Notes: generated by a model from the sequence alone, not told the origin. A stretch of 64,000 nucleotides of DNA from Polaromonas sp. (GCA_028291985.1 JAQGNE010000053.1:41273-105272); one strand, 5' to 3'. Positions 1-8,786 are shown, counted from the first letter of the stretch. A program made the numbers and translations.

Positions 1-824
1 GACAAGGCGCGCGGCGGGCCGGCGTTTTCGATAAGCCTGAAGAACACGATATAAGCCACACCGGTGCAGACCACACCGACCACCAGCAGAGCCAGCCATG
101 CCGCACTGCCGGGCATTTGCGATGGCCAGAAATACACTGCCGGCAATGCCAGGCCCACACTCGCCCCCACCTGACTGCCGGCCGCCGTCACCAGCGGCGG
201 CATGCCCGTCAAATAGCGCTTGGTAAAGCTGGCTGATATGCCATAGCAGACGCAGGCAAACAGGCAGGCCAGCACAGCCCAGCCCGGTGCCACGCCTGAT
301 GCATCTGGCTTGAAGGTGGCCTTGTCCCAGGCCAGCAGTGCAACGCCGGCAAAACCGATGATGAGGCCTGCGATTCTTGAGGCGCCGGGCTTGTCCTTCA
401 GCCAGAACCATGCGATCAGCGCACCGAACATCGGGACCGTCGCATTCAGGATCGCCGACAGCCCTGTGCTGATGGACAGCAGCGCAAAGGCAAAACACGC
501 AAACGGAATGCCCGAATTGAGCATGCCGATCAGAAACACCTTGCGCCAGTGCTTGATGAGTACCGGCAACAGGCCACGCAGCCACACCAGCGGCAGCAGG
601 AAAGCGGCCGCAATCGCCACCCGCACGGCAGCTGTCGGAATAGGTCCGAACTCGACCGTGCTGATGCGGGTGAACAGAAACGAAGAACCCCAGATCGCGG
701 ACAACAGCAAAAAGTCCAGTGCCCAGGGTTGGGGCCTTGCTGCACCCGCACCGTCACTGGCACCGCTGCCAGCTGATGATCTTGAAAGAACCGGTGCCTG
801 CAGCCCGGCTGATTTGACAGTCAA
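1..824 (-). CDS. DMT/EamA-family membrane exporter, C-terminus cut by window edge
   Basis: Reading the reverse strand gives an open frame that runs off the left edge. It encodes a poly-TM protein with two EamA-like halves: an early segment around DFLLLSAIWGSSFLFTR and, near the edge, VVCTGVAYIVFFRLIENAGP, the typical end of the second EamA repeat. Members of this drug/metabolite transporter family sit in the inner membrane and export small metabolites; the substrate cannot be predicted. No good ATG precedes the first TM helix, so I chose a TTG at 824..822 whose last bases overlap the stop of the upstream ogt gene (TTGA), which suggests translational coupling. The first ~30 residues are polar and poorly conserved, so the start could lie further in. 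Confidence 0.8.
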   Translation of the reverse strand, partial: MTVKSAGLQAPVLSRSSAGSGASDGAGAARPQPWALDFLLLSAIWGSSFLFTRISTVEFGPIPTAAVRVAIAAAFLLPLVWLRGLLPVLIKHWRKVFLIGMLNSGIPFACFAFALLSISTGLSAILNATVPMFGALIAWFWLKDKPGASRIAGLIIGFAGVALLAWDKATFKPDASGVAPGWAVLACLFACVCYGISASFTKRYLTGMPPLVTAAGSQVGASVGLALPAVYFWPSQMPGSAAWLALLVVGVVCTGVAYIVFFRLIENAGPPRAL

Positions 825-1342
825 AGCAAGCTCTCCTGAAAAACGCCTTCCAGCGTCAAAAGCGCGGTTTTTCGATCCAGCCCGCCGGCATAACCGGTGA
901 GCATTCCCTGGCTGCCGATCACCCGATGGCAGGGCACGATGATGCTGACCGGGTTGCGGCCAATCGCCGCGCCCACTGCACGCACCGCGGCTGGCTTGCC
1001 GATCTGGTTGCTAACCGCACCGTAGCTCAAGGTTTTCCCCAGCGGAATCGCCCGCAGCGCTTCCCATACTGCCTGCTGGAACGGCGTGCCGTAACTCAGG
1101 TCCAGCGGCAGATCAAAGGCGAGTCGGCGGCCGGCAAAGTAGTCCGCAAGTTGCTGGCTGGCTTGCGTCAGCACCGGATGCTCAGGCGCCTGAGCCCAGA
1201 CCGCCGGGCCGGTCAGCTCTATCGGCAAATGCCGCTGGCCCTCAAACCACAGGCCGGCCAACCCTTGGTTGCTGGCAGCTATCGTCACTGGCCCCAGCGG
1301 GCTGAGGTAGCGGGTTTGAACCATCGTGTTGTGAAATTTCAT
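821..1342 (-). CDS. ogt: Methylated-DNA--protein-cysteine S-methyltransferase
   Basis: A suicide repair enzyme that moves the methyl group from O6-methylguanine (or O4-methylthymine) to its own cysteine. The diagnostic motif PCHRVIGSQG is present with the acceptor Cys, followed by the G-YAGGL-RK segment, and the length of 173 residues is normal for Ogt. The start at 1342 (MKFHNTMVQTRYLSPLG) is preferred over an upstream in-frame ATG because a GAGGT sequence lies about 7 bases before it. It follows the Ada/AlkA fusion gene on the same strand, so the two probably form an alkylation-damage repair unit; the Ada fusion lacks a methyltransferase domain and Ogt may supply that activity. Its stop overlaps the TTG start of the DMT exporter. 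Confidence 0.93.
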   Translation of the reverse strand: MKFHNTMVQTRYLSPLGPVTIAASNQGLAGLWFEGQRHLPIELTGPAVWAQAPEHPVLTQASQQLADYFAGRRLAFDLPLDLSYGTPFQQAVWEALRAIPLGKTLSYGAVSNQIGKPAAVRAVGAAIGRNPVSIIVPCHRVIGSQGMLTGYAGGLDRKTALLTLEGVFQESLL

Positions 1343-1371
1343 GGTGTGACCTCGGATGTCAGCGTGCATTT

Positions 1372-1433
1372 AAACGTTTTATGCCTGTAGCCCAGGTAGT
1401 GCAAGGGCCATTCGCTATTGAGTTAATAGCGCA
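1372..1433 (-). repeat. Dispersed ATAGC...GGGCT repeat, copy 1 (intergenic)
   Basis: Lies in the ogt upstream region. Read on the minus strand it has the inverted pair CGCTATT/AATAGCG (1413-1431), then the CCTGGGCTACAGG core found in other copies. The remainder of 1343-1576 holds no credible gene; an open frame at 1359-1652 has no recognisable protein features. Confidence 0.6.
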
Positions 1434-1576
1434 TGGCAATGTGCCGCGGGGTGTTTTGAGGTGAGCGGCCATATACCGGTCGCCAATGCAGCCTTCATCC
1501 AAGTGCCGACCATGTTGCCGCGGTAGCGCTTCGCCGTCCAATGACTTTGCTGCGGCTGATTGATTCTTGAATCTCA

Positions 1577-3187
1577 TCAATGCACTCCTTTTGGGTCCGG
1601 TAACGGCACCATCGCGCCGCTCCAGGCACGGATCACCGCGTAACTTCGCCACGGCTTCCAGGCGCTTGATGCCGCTTCAGCCAGCCGGGCGGGGGTTTTA
1701 CCGCCCTGCAGCCCCATGGCCTTGTGCAGTGCTACATCGCCTGCCGGAAAAGCATCTGGCCAGCGCAGGGCGCGCATGGCAATGTACTGGGCTGTCCAGT
1801 CACCGATGCCGGGCAGTGATTTAAGTATGGCTATGGTTGCATTCACATCCGCCCCGCCATGCAGATGCAGCCGCTTGCCCGCGACGGCTTGGGCAATACC
1901 GACGATCGCCACCTGCCGCTGCCGAACAATGCCGAGCTGACCCAAGGCGTCACCGCTGGCTGCTGCCAACACGGCGGGCGGCGGAAAAAGCCGCGTCAGT
2001 TCGGGCCACGGCGTTGTAAGTGGCTCGCCCAGCCGGTCGACCATGCGCTGGGCCAGTGTGCGGGCGGCAGCCACAGTGATCTGCTGGCCGAGCACCGCGC
2101 GTACCGCCAGCTCATAGCCGTCCAGCGCGCCCGGCACCCGCAAGCCGTCACCGCCGGGAAAGCTCGTATGCAGCACGCTGTTGATGGCCTCTGGGTCAGC
2201 ATCCAGGTCATACAGCCCCCGCGCCCGGCGAATCACCAGCGGCAGCACGCCTGAGAGCGAATCGCTGACCTGCAGCACCAGATGTGAGCGTTCTTCATCA
2301 AACCTGGCGCGCAACCATCCTGCATGTACGCTGCCGCCGGATTCAATACGAAATGTCCTTGTAGCCCAGGCTGTACCAGCGCCGGTAGCTATATATTCCA
2401 TAGTATTGATAGACCGTTTGCTGATGAAGGCCAGCATGGCTGACACGTCGTAGGGCGGCCTGAAGCCCAGGCGAATGGTGGTGCACGAAAGGGTAGCCGC
2501 ACCGGTTTCCTGTGAATCAGGCTTTGCCGCAGCCAGGCATCCCTGCCGGCGCATCGTGCTGGGATTGAGGCTGTAGTGCTGCGCAAACGCCGCGTTGAAA
2601 CGCCGCACACTTTGAAAGCCGCTCATCAGGGCAACCTGGGTGATGGGCAAAACGGTATCGGCCAGCAGCTGCTTGGCGGTGTGCAGGCGCCGGGTCTGCA
2701 GGTACTGCAGCGGGGAGACGCCAAAGTGCGCTTCAAAAATCCGCCGCACGTGGCGCTCGCTCACGCCCAGACGCGCTGCCAGCTTGGCCATCGCGGTGTC
2801 AGTGGAATCAGTGGAACGCGTGATGTCAGCAATGAAGCCTCTGTTTTCGACAGGCGGCCGCGACCACGCCAGCTCATCCGGCTCGTCAAGCAGGCGCGCC
2901 GCCTGGTGCGCCAATATGGACGAAGCATCCTGGCTGGACCAGGCCAGCAGATGCGGCGCCAGTTCCGGTCGGCAGCGCAGGCAGGGCCGGAAACCGGCGC
3001 ACTCGGCCTGTGCGGCATGCCTGAAAAATCGGCAGTTCTCACGCTTGGGCGCCCTCACGCTGCACACCGGCCGGCAGTAGATGCCGGTGGATGTGACGCC
3101 GGTGAAAAAGCTGCCGTCAAAACGGGCATCGCGCGCTTTGAGGGCGCGGTAGCAGTCCTCATCAGCAAGTGGCGTGGTGCGGTTCAT
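1577..3187 (-). CDS. alkA: Ada/AlkA fusion: metal-binding and AraC HTH domains with 3-methyladenine DNA glycosylase
   Basis: A 536-residue protein with three parts. Residues ~1-80 form an Ada-type Zn domain with its cysteines (FTGVTSTGIYCRPVC, then GFRPCLRCRPE), which in Ada senses methyl-phosphotriesters. Residues ~115-220 are an AraC-type helix-turn-helix. The rest is an AlkA N-terminal domain and an HhH-GPD glycosylase domain, with LPGIGDWTAQYIAMRA and the catalytic Asp in AGDVALHK. It should excise 3-methyladenine-type lesions and may activate alkylation-response genes including ogt downstream. The start at 3187 (MNRTTPLADEDCYRALKARD) is the conserved family start; the upstream extension looks spurious. 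A dispersed repeat lies in frame between the HTH and glycosylase parts and codes for about 20 extra residues. Confidence 0.92.
   Translation of the reverse strand: MNRTTPLADEDCYRALKARDARFDGSFFTGVTSTGIYCRPVCSVRAPKRENCRFFRHAAQAECAGFRPCLRCRPELAPHLLAWSSQDASSILAHQAARLLDEPDELAWSRPPVENRGFIADITRSTDSTDTAMAKLAARLGVSERHVRRIFEAHFGVSPLQYLQTRRLHTAKQLLADTVLPITQVALMSGFQSVRRFNAAFAQHYSLNPSTMRRQGCLAAAKPDSQETGAATLSCTTIRLGFRPPYDVSAMLAFISKRSINTMEYIATGAGTAWATRTFRIESGGSVHAGWLRARFDEERSHLVLQVSDSLSGVLPLVIRRARGLYDLDADPEAINSVLHTSFPGGDGLRVPGALDGYELAVRAVLGQQITVAAARTLAQRMVDRLGEPLTTPWPELTRLFPPPAVLAAASGDALGQLGIVRQRQVAIVGIAQAVAGKRLHLHGGADVNATIAILKSLPGIGDWTAQYIAMRALRWPDAFPAGDVALHKAMGLQGGKTPARLAEAASSAWKPWRSYAVIRAWSGAMVPLPDPKGVH
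2352..2422 (-). repeat. Dispersed ATAGC...GGGCT repeat, copy 2, in frame inside the Ada/AlkA gene
   Basis: On the minus strand it reads ATAGCTACCGG, then about 15 bases, then GCCTGGGCTACAAGG, matching the spacing and core of intergenic copies. It adds a Gly/Ala/Thr-rich stretch (EYIATGAGTAWATRTF) at the start of the AlkA N-terminal domain without breaking the frame. Confidence 0.6.
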
Positions 3188-3310
3188 GGGGTGATGGTAC
3201 GCGTGCAGCGGGATCCGACTGGCCGTTTCCGGACCTGATGTTGGCGGCCATCTCACAGCTTCATCCGACACGCGTTCAGCGGGTTTGGGGGAGGTTTCTG
3301 GCAGGCACCG

Positions 3311-3325
3311 CCGCCTACAATTGCC
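3311..3325 (+). promoter_or_regulatory. Candidate -10 of the phosphomannomutase gene
   Basis: TACAAT at 3316-3321 lies in the space between the divergent alkA and phosphomannomutase genes, about 70 bases before the chosen ATG. No strong -35 is evident, so this is a weak call. Confidence 0.3.
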
Positions 3326-3389
3326 GCTGACCGGACCACAGGTTCGCCTGTTTCAAATGTTCTACCAGCGACAAAGGAAATCCCGAACC

Positions 3390-4775
3390 ATGCAACTTAA
3401 CGCTTCGATTTTCAAAGCCTACGACATCCGCGGCGTGGTGCCGACCACCATCAGCGAAGGCGTTGCCGAGGCGCTGGGCCGGGCTTTTGGTGCGCGGGCG
3501 CTGGCGGAGGGCGAAAAATCGGTGGCGGTCGGGCGCGACGGCAGGCTCAGCGGGCCATCCCTGGCGGCGGCGTTGATGCGCGGTCTGGCTGCAGCGGGTG
3601 TTGATGTGATCGACGTGGGCATGGTCACCACGCCCATGCTGTACTTTGCAGCCAACACGCTCACCACCTCCGGCATCCAGGTCACCGGCAGCCACAATCC
3701 GAAAGACTACAACGGCTTCAAGATGGTGCTGGCCGGACGCGCGATCTACGGCGACGAAATTCAAACCCTGCGCGAGCTGATGCAGACCGATGGCGCCGCG
3801 CTGGCCAGCAAGCCCGGCAAGATCACTGAAGTCAATGTCGAAAAAGACTACCGCGAACGCATCGTCTCCGGCATCAAGCTGGAGCGGCCGATGAAGATCG
3901 TCATCGATTCCGGTAACGGCATTGCGGGCGCGTCGGCCCCGGATATCTTCAGGGCGCTGGGTTGTGAAGTGACCGAGCTGTTCAGCGAGGTGGATGGCAA
4001 CTTTCCCAATCACCATCCCGACCCGAGCAAGCCAGAAAACCTGAAGGATCTGATCGCTGCCCTGCAAACCGGCGATGCTGAACTGGGCCTCGCCTTTGAC
4101 GGCGACGGCGACCGCCTGGGCATCGTCACCAAGGACGGCACCAATATCTATCCGGACCGCCAGATGATGCTGTTTGCCCGCGATGTGCTGTCGCGTGTGC
4201 CGGGCGGCACGATCCTGTTTGACGTGAAATGCTCGCAGCGCCTGGCGCCCGAGATTGAAGCCGCCGGCGGCGTGGCGATGATGTTCAAGACCGGGCATTC
4301 GCTGATCAAGGCCCGGATGAAGGAAGTGAACTCCCCGCTGGGTGGCGAGATGAGCGGCCATATCTTCTTCAAGGAGCGCTGGTACGGCTTTGACGACGGC
4401 ACCTATGCGGGTGCGCGGCTGCTGGAGATTCTGAGCCGCGTGCCCGACGCCGGCATTGTGCTCAATGCACTGCCCACCAGCTTCAGCACGCCTGAGCTGA
4501 ATGTGGCTTGCAAGGAAGGGGAACCACATACGGTCGTCGAGCAGCTGATCAAGACTGCCGCATTTGCCCCGCCCGCGGCGATTTCCACGATTGATGGCGT
4601 ACGGGTGGACTGGCCCGACGGCTTTGGTCTGATTCGCGCGTCCAACACCACGCCGGTGCTGGTGCTGCGTTTCGAAGGCCATACCGAAGATGCCTTGCGC
4701 CGGATTGAGGCCGACATGCTGGCCTTGCTGCGCAGCGTCAAGCCGGATGCGAGTTTTGCGGCCAGCGCGCATTGA
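3390..4775 (+). CDS. algC: Phosphomannomutase/phosphoglucomutase
   Basis: Converts mannose-6-P to mannose-1-P and glucose-6-P to glucose-1-P, feeding LPS and exopolysaccharide sugar nucleotides. At 461 residues it has the usual four-domain alpha-D-phosphohexomutase layout: phosphoserine loop TGSHNPKDYNG (~residue 105), metal loop FDGDGDRLGIV, sugar loop GGEMSGHIFF and C-terminal phosphate loop RASNTTPVLVLRFEG. The start MQLNASIFKAYDIRG is chosen because it matches the family N-terminus and follows an AAAGGAAA ribosome-binding site; an in-frame upstream extension is not conserved-looking. It precedes waaC and waaA on the same strand, which fits a role in envelope polysaccharide synthesis. The symbol follows the AlgC family; other names (manB, pgm) are used in related genera. 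Confidence 0.93.
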   Translation: MQLNASIFKAYDIRGVVPTTISEGVAEALGRAFGARALAEGEKSVAVGRDGRLSGPSLAAALMRGLAAAGVDVIDVGMVTTPMLYFAANTLTTSGIQVTGSHNPKDYNGFKMVLAGRAIYGDEIQTLRELMQTDGAALASKPGKITEVNVEKDYRERIVSGIKLERPMKIVIDSGNGIAGASAPDIFRALGCEVTELFSEVDGNFPNHHPDPSKPENLKDLIAALQTGDAELGLAFDGDGDRLGIVTKDGTNIYPDRQMMLFARDVLSRVPGGTILFDVKCSQRLAPEIEAAGGVAMMFKTGHSLIKARMKEVNSPLGGEMSGHIFFKERWYGFDDGTYAGARLLEILSRVPDAGIVLNALPTSFSTPELNVACKEGEPHTVVEQLIKTAAFAPPAAISTIDGVRVDWPDGFGLIRASNTTPVLVLRFEGHTEDALRRIEADMLALLRSVKPDASFAASAH

Positions 4776-4950
4776 CGCCGGGATTTGTGCAGACTCGGGG
4801 TACGACTTTGCAACGCTGCAGTGAACACCCCGGCGTGAAGGCCTTGACGGGGCTGCTGGCGGCCTGTGCTGCGTGGCAGGTCTCAACGCGTTATGCATTG
4901 CCGCGTGCCTGTCGTCCAGAGCCTGTCTCCAGCATGCAACCGGGCTGCTC

Positions 4951-6021
4951 ATGAAAATCCTGCTTGTCAAGCTCTCATCCCTGGGTGACGTGGTGCATGC
5001 GCTGCCGGTGGTGCAGGACATTCATGCCGCGCTGCCCGATGCGCAGATTGACTGGGTGGTTGAAAAAGCGTTTGCACCGCTGGTGCAGTGTTGCCCGGGC
5101 GTGCGGCGCGTGATTGCCTGTGAAATCAGGCGCTGGCGGAAGTCGCCTTTGTCGGCCGTGACGCGGCAGGAGTGGACCGTTTTCAAGGCGCAGCTGCGTG
5201 ACCAGGCTTATGACGCGGTGATTGATTTGCAGGGCCTGGCCAAGTCGGCGCTGGTAGCGCGTCTGGCGCGCATGGCGCCAGAGGGCAATCGTTTTGCGCT
5301 GGCCAACCAGACCGAAGGCTCGGGCTACGAAGCACCGTCGCGCTGGGTAGCGGATGTGGCGATCCGCATGGAGCCGCGTATTCATGCGGTGCAGCGCTCG
5401 CGCGAGCTGGCGGCCCGCTCGCTCGGCTATGCGTTGCCCGCAGTGCCAGATTTTGGTTTGAAAGTACCCCCGGCCCTCATTCCAAAAGGGCATCCGGCTC
5501 TTGATCTAGTAGCGGGAAGGGTGGTGTTTGTGCATGGCACCTCCCGTGCCGACAAGGAGTGGCCACTTGACCACTGGGTCGGGCTGGGCCAGCGGTTGAT
5601 GGCATCCGGCCAGCGCGTGGCCATCCTGCATGGCAATGCCAGCGAAAGCGCAACCAGTCAGGCCATCCTGGCGGCGCTGACCGGGAACGCTCCACAGTCG
5701 GCCAGCGCCTCCGTTGCCGCGTCAGGGCCTGCAGCCATCACGCTTCCTGCGCTGGCGCTGGATGAAGTGGTTGCAGTGCTGGCTGGCAGCAGCGGCGTTA
5801 TCGGCGTGGACAGCGGCGTAAGCCACATCGCGGTTGCGCTCGATCTGCCCCACGTGCAGATCTATAACGTGGACACCGCCTGGCGCACCGGCCCTGTTAC
5901 CGCGGCGCCTGCCGAGCCCTCTCATCGCCGCCAGACCAGCGTGTTTGCACAGCCCACGCCGGCTGTCGATGGGGTCTGGCAGGCGTGGCAGGCGGTGTCA
6001 GCGCGGCCGGCTGGCGCATGA
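4951..6021 (+). CDS. waaC: Lipopolysaccharide heptosyltransferase I
   Basis: A GT9-family enzyme that adds the first L-glycero-D-manno-heptose to Kdo in the LPS inner core, at the cytoplasmic face of the inner membrane. The N-terminus MKILLVKLSSLGDVVHALPV is characteristic, and the C-terminal nucleotide-sugar region has VVFVHGTSRADKEWP and GVIGVDSGVSHIAVAL. Its 356 residues are slightly long; a stretch around 5480-5520 resembles a worn dispersed repeat and may account for an extra loop (ALIPKGHPALDLVAGR). Its stop overlaps the next start (ATGA), so it is coupled to waaA. Confidence 0.93.
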   Translation: MKILLVKLSSLGDVVHALPVVQDIHAALPDAQIDWVVEKAFAPLVQCCPGVRRVIACEIRRWRKSPLSAVTRQEWTVFKAQLRDQAYDAVIDLQGLAKSALVARLARMAPEGNRFALANQTEGSGYEAPSRWVADVAIRMEPRIHAVQRSRELAARSLGYALPAVPDFGLKVPPALIPKGHPALDLVAGRVVFVHGTSRADKEWPLDHWVGLGQRLMASGQRVAILHGNASESATSQAILAALTGNAPQSASASVAASGPAAITLPALALDEVVAVLAGSSGVIGVDSGVSHIAVALDLPHVQIYNVDTAWRTGPVTAAPAEPSHRRQTSVFAQPTPAVDGVWQAWQAVSARPAGA

Positions 6022-7418
6022 GCGGATGGGCCTTGGGCCTTTATGGGCTGGCCACGCGCATGGCAGAACCGCTGCTGCGGCGCAAGCTTGCCCGCCGAAG
6101 CCGGCTGGAGCCCGGTTATGCAGAAGCGGTTGACGAGCGCTTTGGCCGCTATAGCCAGCCGGCTGAAGCATCAGCCGACCTGGTCTGGCTGCATGCGGTG
6201 TCGCTGGGCGAAACCCGCGCGGCCAGCGTGCTCCTCAAGGCCCTGCGTTCGCGCCATCCTGGCCTGCGCCTGCTGCTGACGCACGGCACGGCCACCGGAC
6301 GCGCCGAGGGCAGGGCGCTGCTGCAGGCGGGCGATGTGCAGGTCTGGCAGCCGTGGGACAGCCCGGAAGCGGTGGCGCGGTTTTTCAGCCACTTCAGGCC
6401 GCGCCTGGGCCTTTTGATGGAAACCGAAGTCTGGCCCTGCACCATGCGCGCGGCGCGCAAGGCGAGCGTGCCGGTGGTGCTGGTCAACGCACGCCTGTCG
6501 GCCAGGTCGCTCGGCCAGGCCTTGCGCCTGCCACGCCTGGCGCGTCCTGCCTATGGCGCGCTATCGGCGGTGTATGCCCAAACCGGGGACGATGCGCAGC
6601 GCTTTGCCCGGCTGGGCGTCGCGGCAGATGTGGTCGGCAACCTCAAGTTTGACGCCGCCCTGCCTGCCGGCCAGGTGGCGCAGGGCCGGGCCTGGCGGCT
6701 GGCGCTGCATCAAGCGGTGCTGCTGTTTGCCAGCTCCCGCGAGGGCGAAGAATCTGGGTTTTTCAAGCAAATTAGTGCTGCACACCAATCAATACAAGGA
6801 GTGTCTGCTACTAATAGAGTAGCAGACATTACCTCTCCCGCGCACCGCCGGGACCATGCCGTGCGCGTCGGTGCTGCGGCAGGCGGGCAAGCGGGGGGTT
6901 CGCCGCATCCTGTGCATTACCTGGTCGTACCGCGTCACCCGCAGCGCTTTGCCGAGGTGGAGTCGCTGGCGCTGGCGCAAGGCTTGACGGTGTGCCGCAA
7001 GTCGAGCTGGCCCGCCGATGGCCCTGCGGCCAGTGCAGAGGCGCAGGCGGCCGATGTGTGGCTGGGCGACACGCTGGGGGACATGGCGCTGTACTACAGC
7101 CTGGCCGATGTAGCCCTGCTGGGCGGTAGTTTCGAGCCGCTGGGCGGGCAGAACCTGATAGAGGCCGCGGCCTGTGCCTGCCCGGTGGTGATGGGCCCTC
7201 ACACCTTCAATTTTACGGATGCCGCTGCAGCCGCTGAAGTTGTCGGGGCAGCGCAGCGGGCGTCAAACCTGCAGGAGGGCATGAAAGCAGCGCTTCGCCT
7301 GACTGAAGACCGCCAGTCACAGGCCTCGGCTGCCCAGGCCGGGCTGGCGTTTGCCGCAGCAAACCGGGGCGCTACCGAACGCACCGTTGACGCCCTGGAG
7401 CGCTTCCTCATCCGCTGA
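6018..7418 (+). CDS. waaA: 3-deoxy-D-manno-octulosonic acid (Kdo) transferase
   Basis: Transfers Kdo from CMP-Kdo to lipid IVA, the first step of LPS core assembly, at the inner membrane. Recognised by an N-terminal hydrophobic anchor, LHAVSLGETRAA, MLTHGTATGR-like (LLLTHGTATGRAEG), METEVWPCTMRAA, VVPRHPQRFAEVE and GGSFEPLGGQNLIEAAACACPVV-type C-terminal motifs. The start ATG at 6018 overlaps the waaC stop. At 466 residues it is about 40 longer than common WaaA; the excess is a repeat-derived insert near residues 245-285, between FASSREGEE and the VVPRHPQRF strand, that keeps the frame. Confidence 0.93.
   Translation: MSGWALGLYGLATRMAEPLLRRKLARRSRLEPGYAEAVDERFGRYSQPAEASADLVWLHAVSLGETRAASVLLKALRSRHPGLRLLLTHGTATGRAEGRALLQAGDVQVWQPWDSPEAVARFFSHFRPRLGLLMETEVWPCTMRAARKASVPVVLVNARLSARSLGQALRLPRLARPAYGALSAVYAQTGDDAQRFARLGVAADVVGNLKFDAALPAGQVAQGRAWRLALHQAVLLFASSREGEESGFFKQISAAHQSIQGVSATNRVADITSPAHRRDHAVRVGAAAGGQAGGSPHPVHYLVVPRHPQRFAEVESLALAQGLTVCRKSSWPADGPAASAEAQAADVWLGDTLGDMALYYSLADVALLGGSFEPLGGQNLIEAAACACPVVMGPHTFNFTDAAAAAEVVGAAQRASNLQEGMKAALRLTEDRQSQASAAQAGLAFAAANRGATERTVDALERFLIR
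6742..6830 (-). repeat. Dispersed repeat, copy 3, in frame inside waaA
   Basis: Contains a perfect 10-base inverted repeat GTCTGCTACT / AGTAGCAGAC (6803-6812 and 6818-6827) and an A/T-rich tail unlike the flanking G/C-rich gene. It encodes roughly 30 residues not expected in WaaA. The GGGCT core is degraded, so assignment to the family rests mainly on the terminal palindrome and the T-rich end. Confidence 0.5.
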
Positions 7419-7649
7419 TTGATGCATGTGCAGGGTTGGCACGGGCATGGTGTTGCCTCCGGGCCGCCCCCTCAAACGCCCTCGAAGCAGCAAACCTTAA
7501 AAGCCGCGAGCCAATGCCCTGCATCCGCAAGGCGCTTTACCTGCTACGCGCGTGACTGCCCTTTGCTAGCATCTTTTGTTGCATCGCCAGACGCCGCCGG
7601 GCCATGGTGACGCGGCGTCCGGCAACCGATCGGTCAACCGAAGGACTTT

Positions 7650-8711
7650 ATGAAGACGACAAACCATGGCCTGCTGATGAGTTCGTTGTTGCTGCTTGCC
7701 CTTGCCGGATGCGGCGGTGGCGGCGGCAGCTCGGTTCCTCCAGCTGCGGTGCCTGCAGAAATCCCCCCGCCTGTCGCGTCCACCGATGTGCCCGCTGCCA
7801 ATGGAGCGGCAACCGGTGCAGCCGCCACACCGTCAGCCTATGCGGCGGGCAGTGAAGAGCTTGCGGCGCTCAACCTGCTCAACGCCGAACGCAGCCGCTG
7901 CGGCTTTGGCACGCTGGCGCAAAACGCGTCCCTCGATACCGCCGCGCGCGCGCATGCGGACTACCAGATCATCAACAACCTGCTGACCCATATGCAGGAC
8001 GCCGCAAGATACCCACGGGGCTTTACCGGCACCACGCCGGCTGACCGGGTGAGGGCCGCCGGGTATGCCAACGCGGCGGGCGTGACCGACGAAATCGTTG
8101 CTTTTTCAGGAAGCGCTGCCAAAACCGGCCTGGGCGCCGAAGGTGTGCGCGGCTTGCTTAGCGCGCCCTATCACCTGCGCGGTCTGATGGCCGGGCATCG
8201 GGATGTGGGCGTGTCGGTACGTTCCAGTGCAGACCTGGGCACGGCCACGCCGTCCGTGTACCTGCAGATCAATGCGGCCCACACCAGCGCCGCCGGAGCC
8301 CAGACTGTGGCAGTAAACAGTGTCAACACCTATCCCTGTCAAGGCAGTACCGGCATCAAGCGCTTGCTCAGCAATGAAACGCCCAATCCGATTCCCAACC
8401 GCGATCTGGCTGTCAACCCGCTGGGGCCGGTGGTTTACGTGGGGCTTCGGGAAGGCAACACCCTGGTGATCAACAGCAGTGCAATGGTGGAGCTGGCAAC
8501 CGGCAGACCGGTGGCGCTTCGCCCTCCGATAGGCGCTGCGAACGACCCCCATGCTCCGTGCCAGGAAGGCTGCTTCAAGCGGCATGAAGCTTATATTGCC
8601 GCTGACGCACCGGTCGCGGCCGATGCCGCGTTTCAGATGGTGATCACCGGGACGAACAATGGCGTCGCCTTCAGCCGGACGTTCACTTTCACGACCGGAA
8701 GCGGCAGCTGA
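7650..8711 (+). CDS. CAP/SCP-domain lipoprotein
   Basis: A 353-residue exported lipoprotein. The N-terminus MKTTNHGLLMSSLLLLALAG followed by Cys is a signal peptide with a lipobox (LALAGC), then a Gly/Pro/Ala-rich linker. Residues ~70-210 match the CAP superfamily pattern (LNLLNAERSRCGFGTLAQN, RAHADYQIINNLLTHMQD, a GHRDVGVSV-like end). CAP proteins are secreted and have diverse, often unknown roles; eukaryotic members bind lipids and a few bacterial ones act on the envelope. The C-terminal ~130 residues look like an extra beta-rich domain. GAAGGA lies before the ATG. It is flanked by non-operonic genes; the 230-base gap upstream (7419-7649) shows nothing recognisable. Confidence 0.8.
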   Translation: MKTTNHGLLMSSLLLLALAGCGGGGGSSVPPAAVPAEIPPPVASTDVPAANGAATGAAATPSAYAAGSEELAALNLLNAERSRCGFGTLAQNASLDTAARAHADYQIINNLLTHMQDAARYPRGFTGTTPADRVRAAGYANAAGVTDEIVAFSGSAAKTGLGAEGVRGLLSAPYHLRGLMAGHRDVGVSVRSSADLGTATPSVYLQINAAHTSAAGAQTVAVNSVNTYPCQGSTGIKRLLSNETPNPIPNRDLAVNPLGPVVYVGLREGNTLVINSSAMVELATGRPVALRPPIGAANDPHAPCQEGCFKRHEAYIAADAPVAADAAFQMVITGTNNGVAFSRTFTFTTGSGS

Positions 8712-8786
8712 CCCTGGCAGTCAACGCTGGCTTCTGGTGTTGCTAGAGGTGACGCCTGGTAAGGGTGCATTTACAGGCGTCGGCTT

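Noticed and set aside
1359..1652. 97-residue open frame on the minus strand between ogt and alkA
   Set aside because: No signal, domain or ribosome-binding site; it spans a dispersed repeat and overlaps the 3' end of the alkA gene.
3315..5021. 568-residue open frame opposite the phosphomannomutase gene
   Set aside because: It is the complementary-strand shadow of a clear AlgC gene in high-GC DNA, with no recognisable domains.
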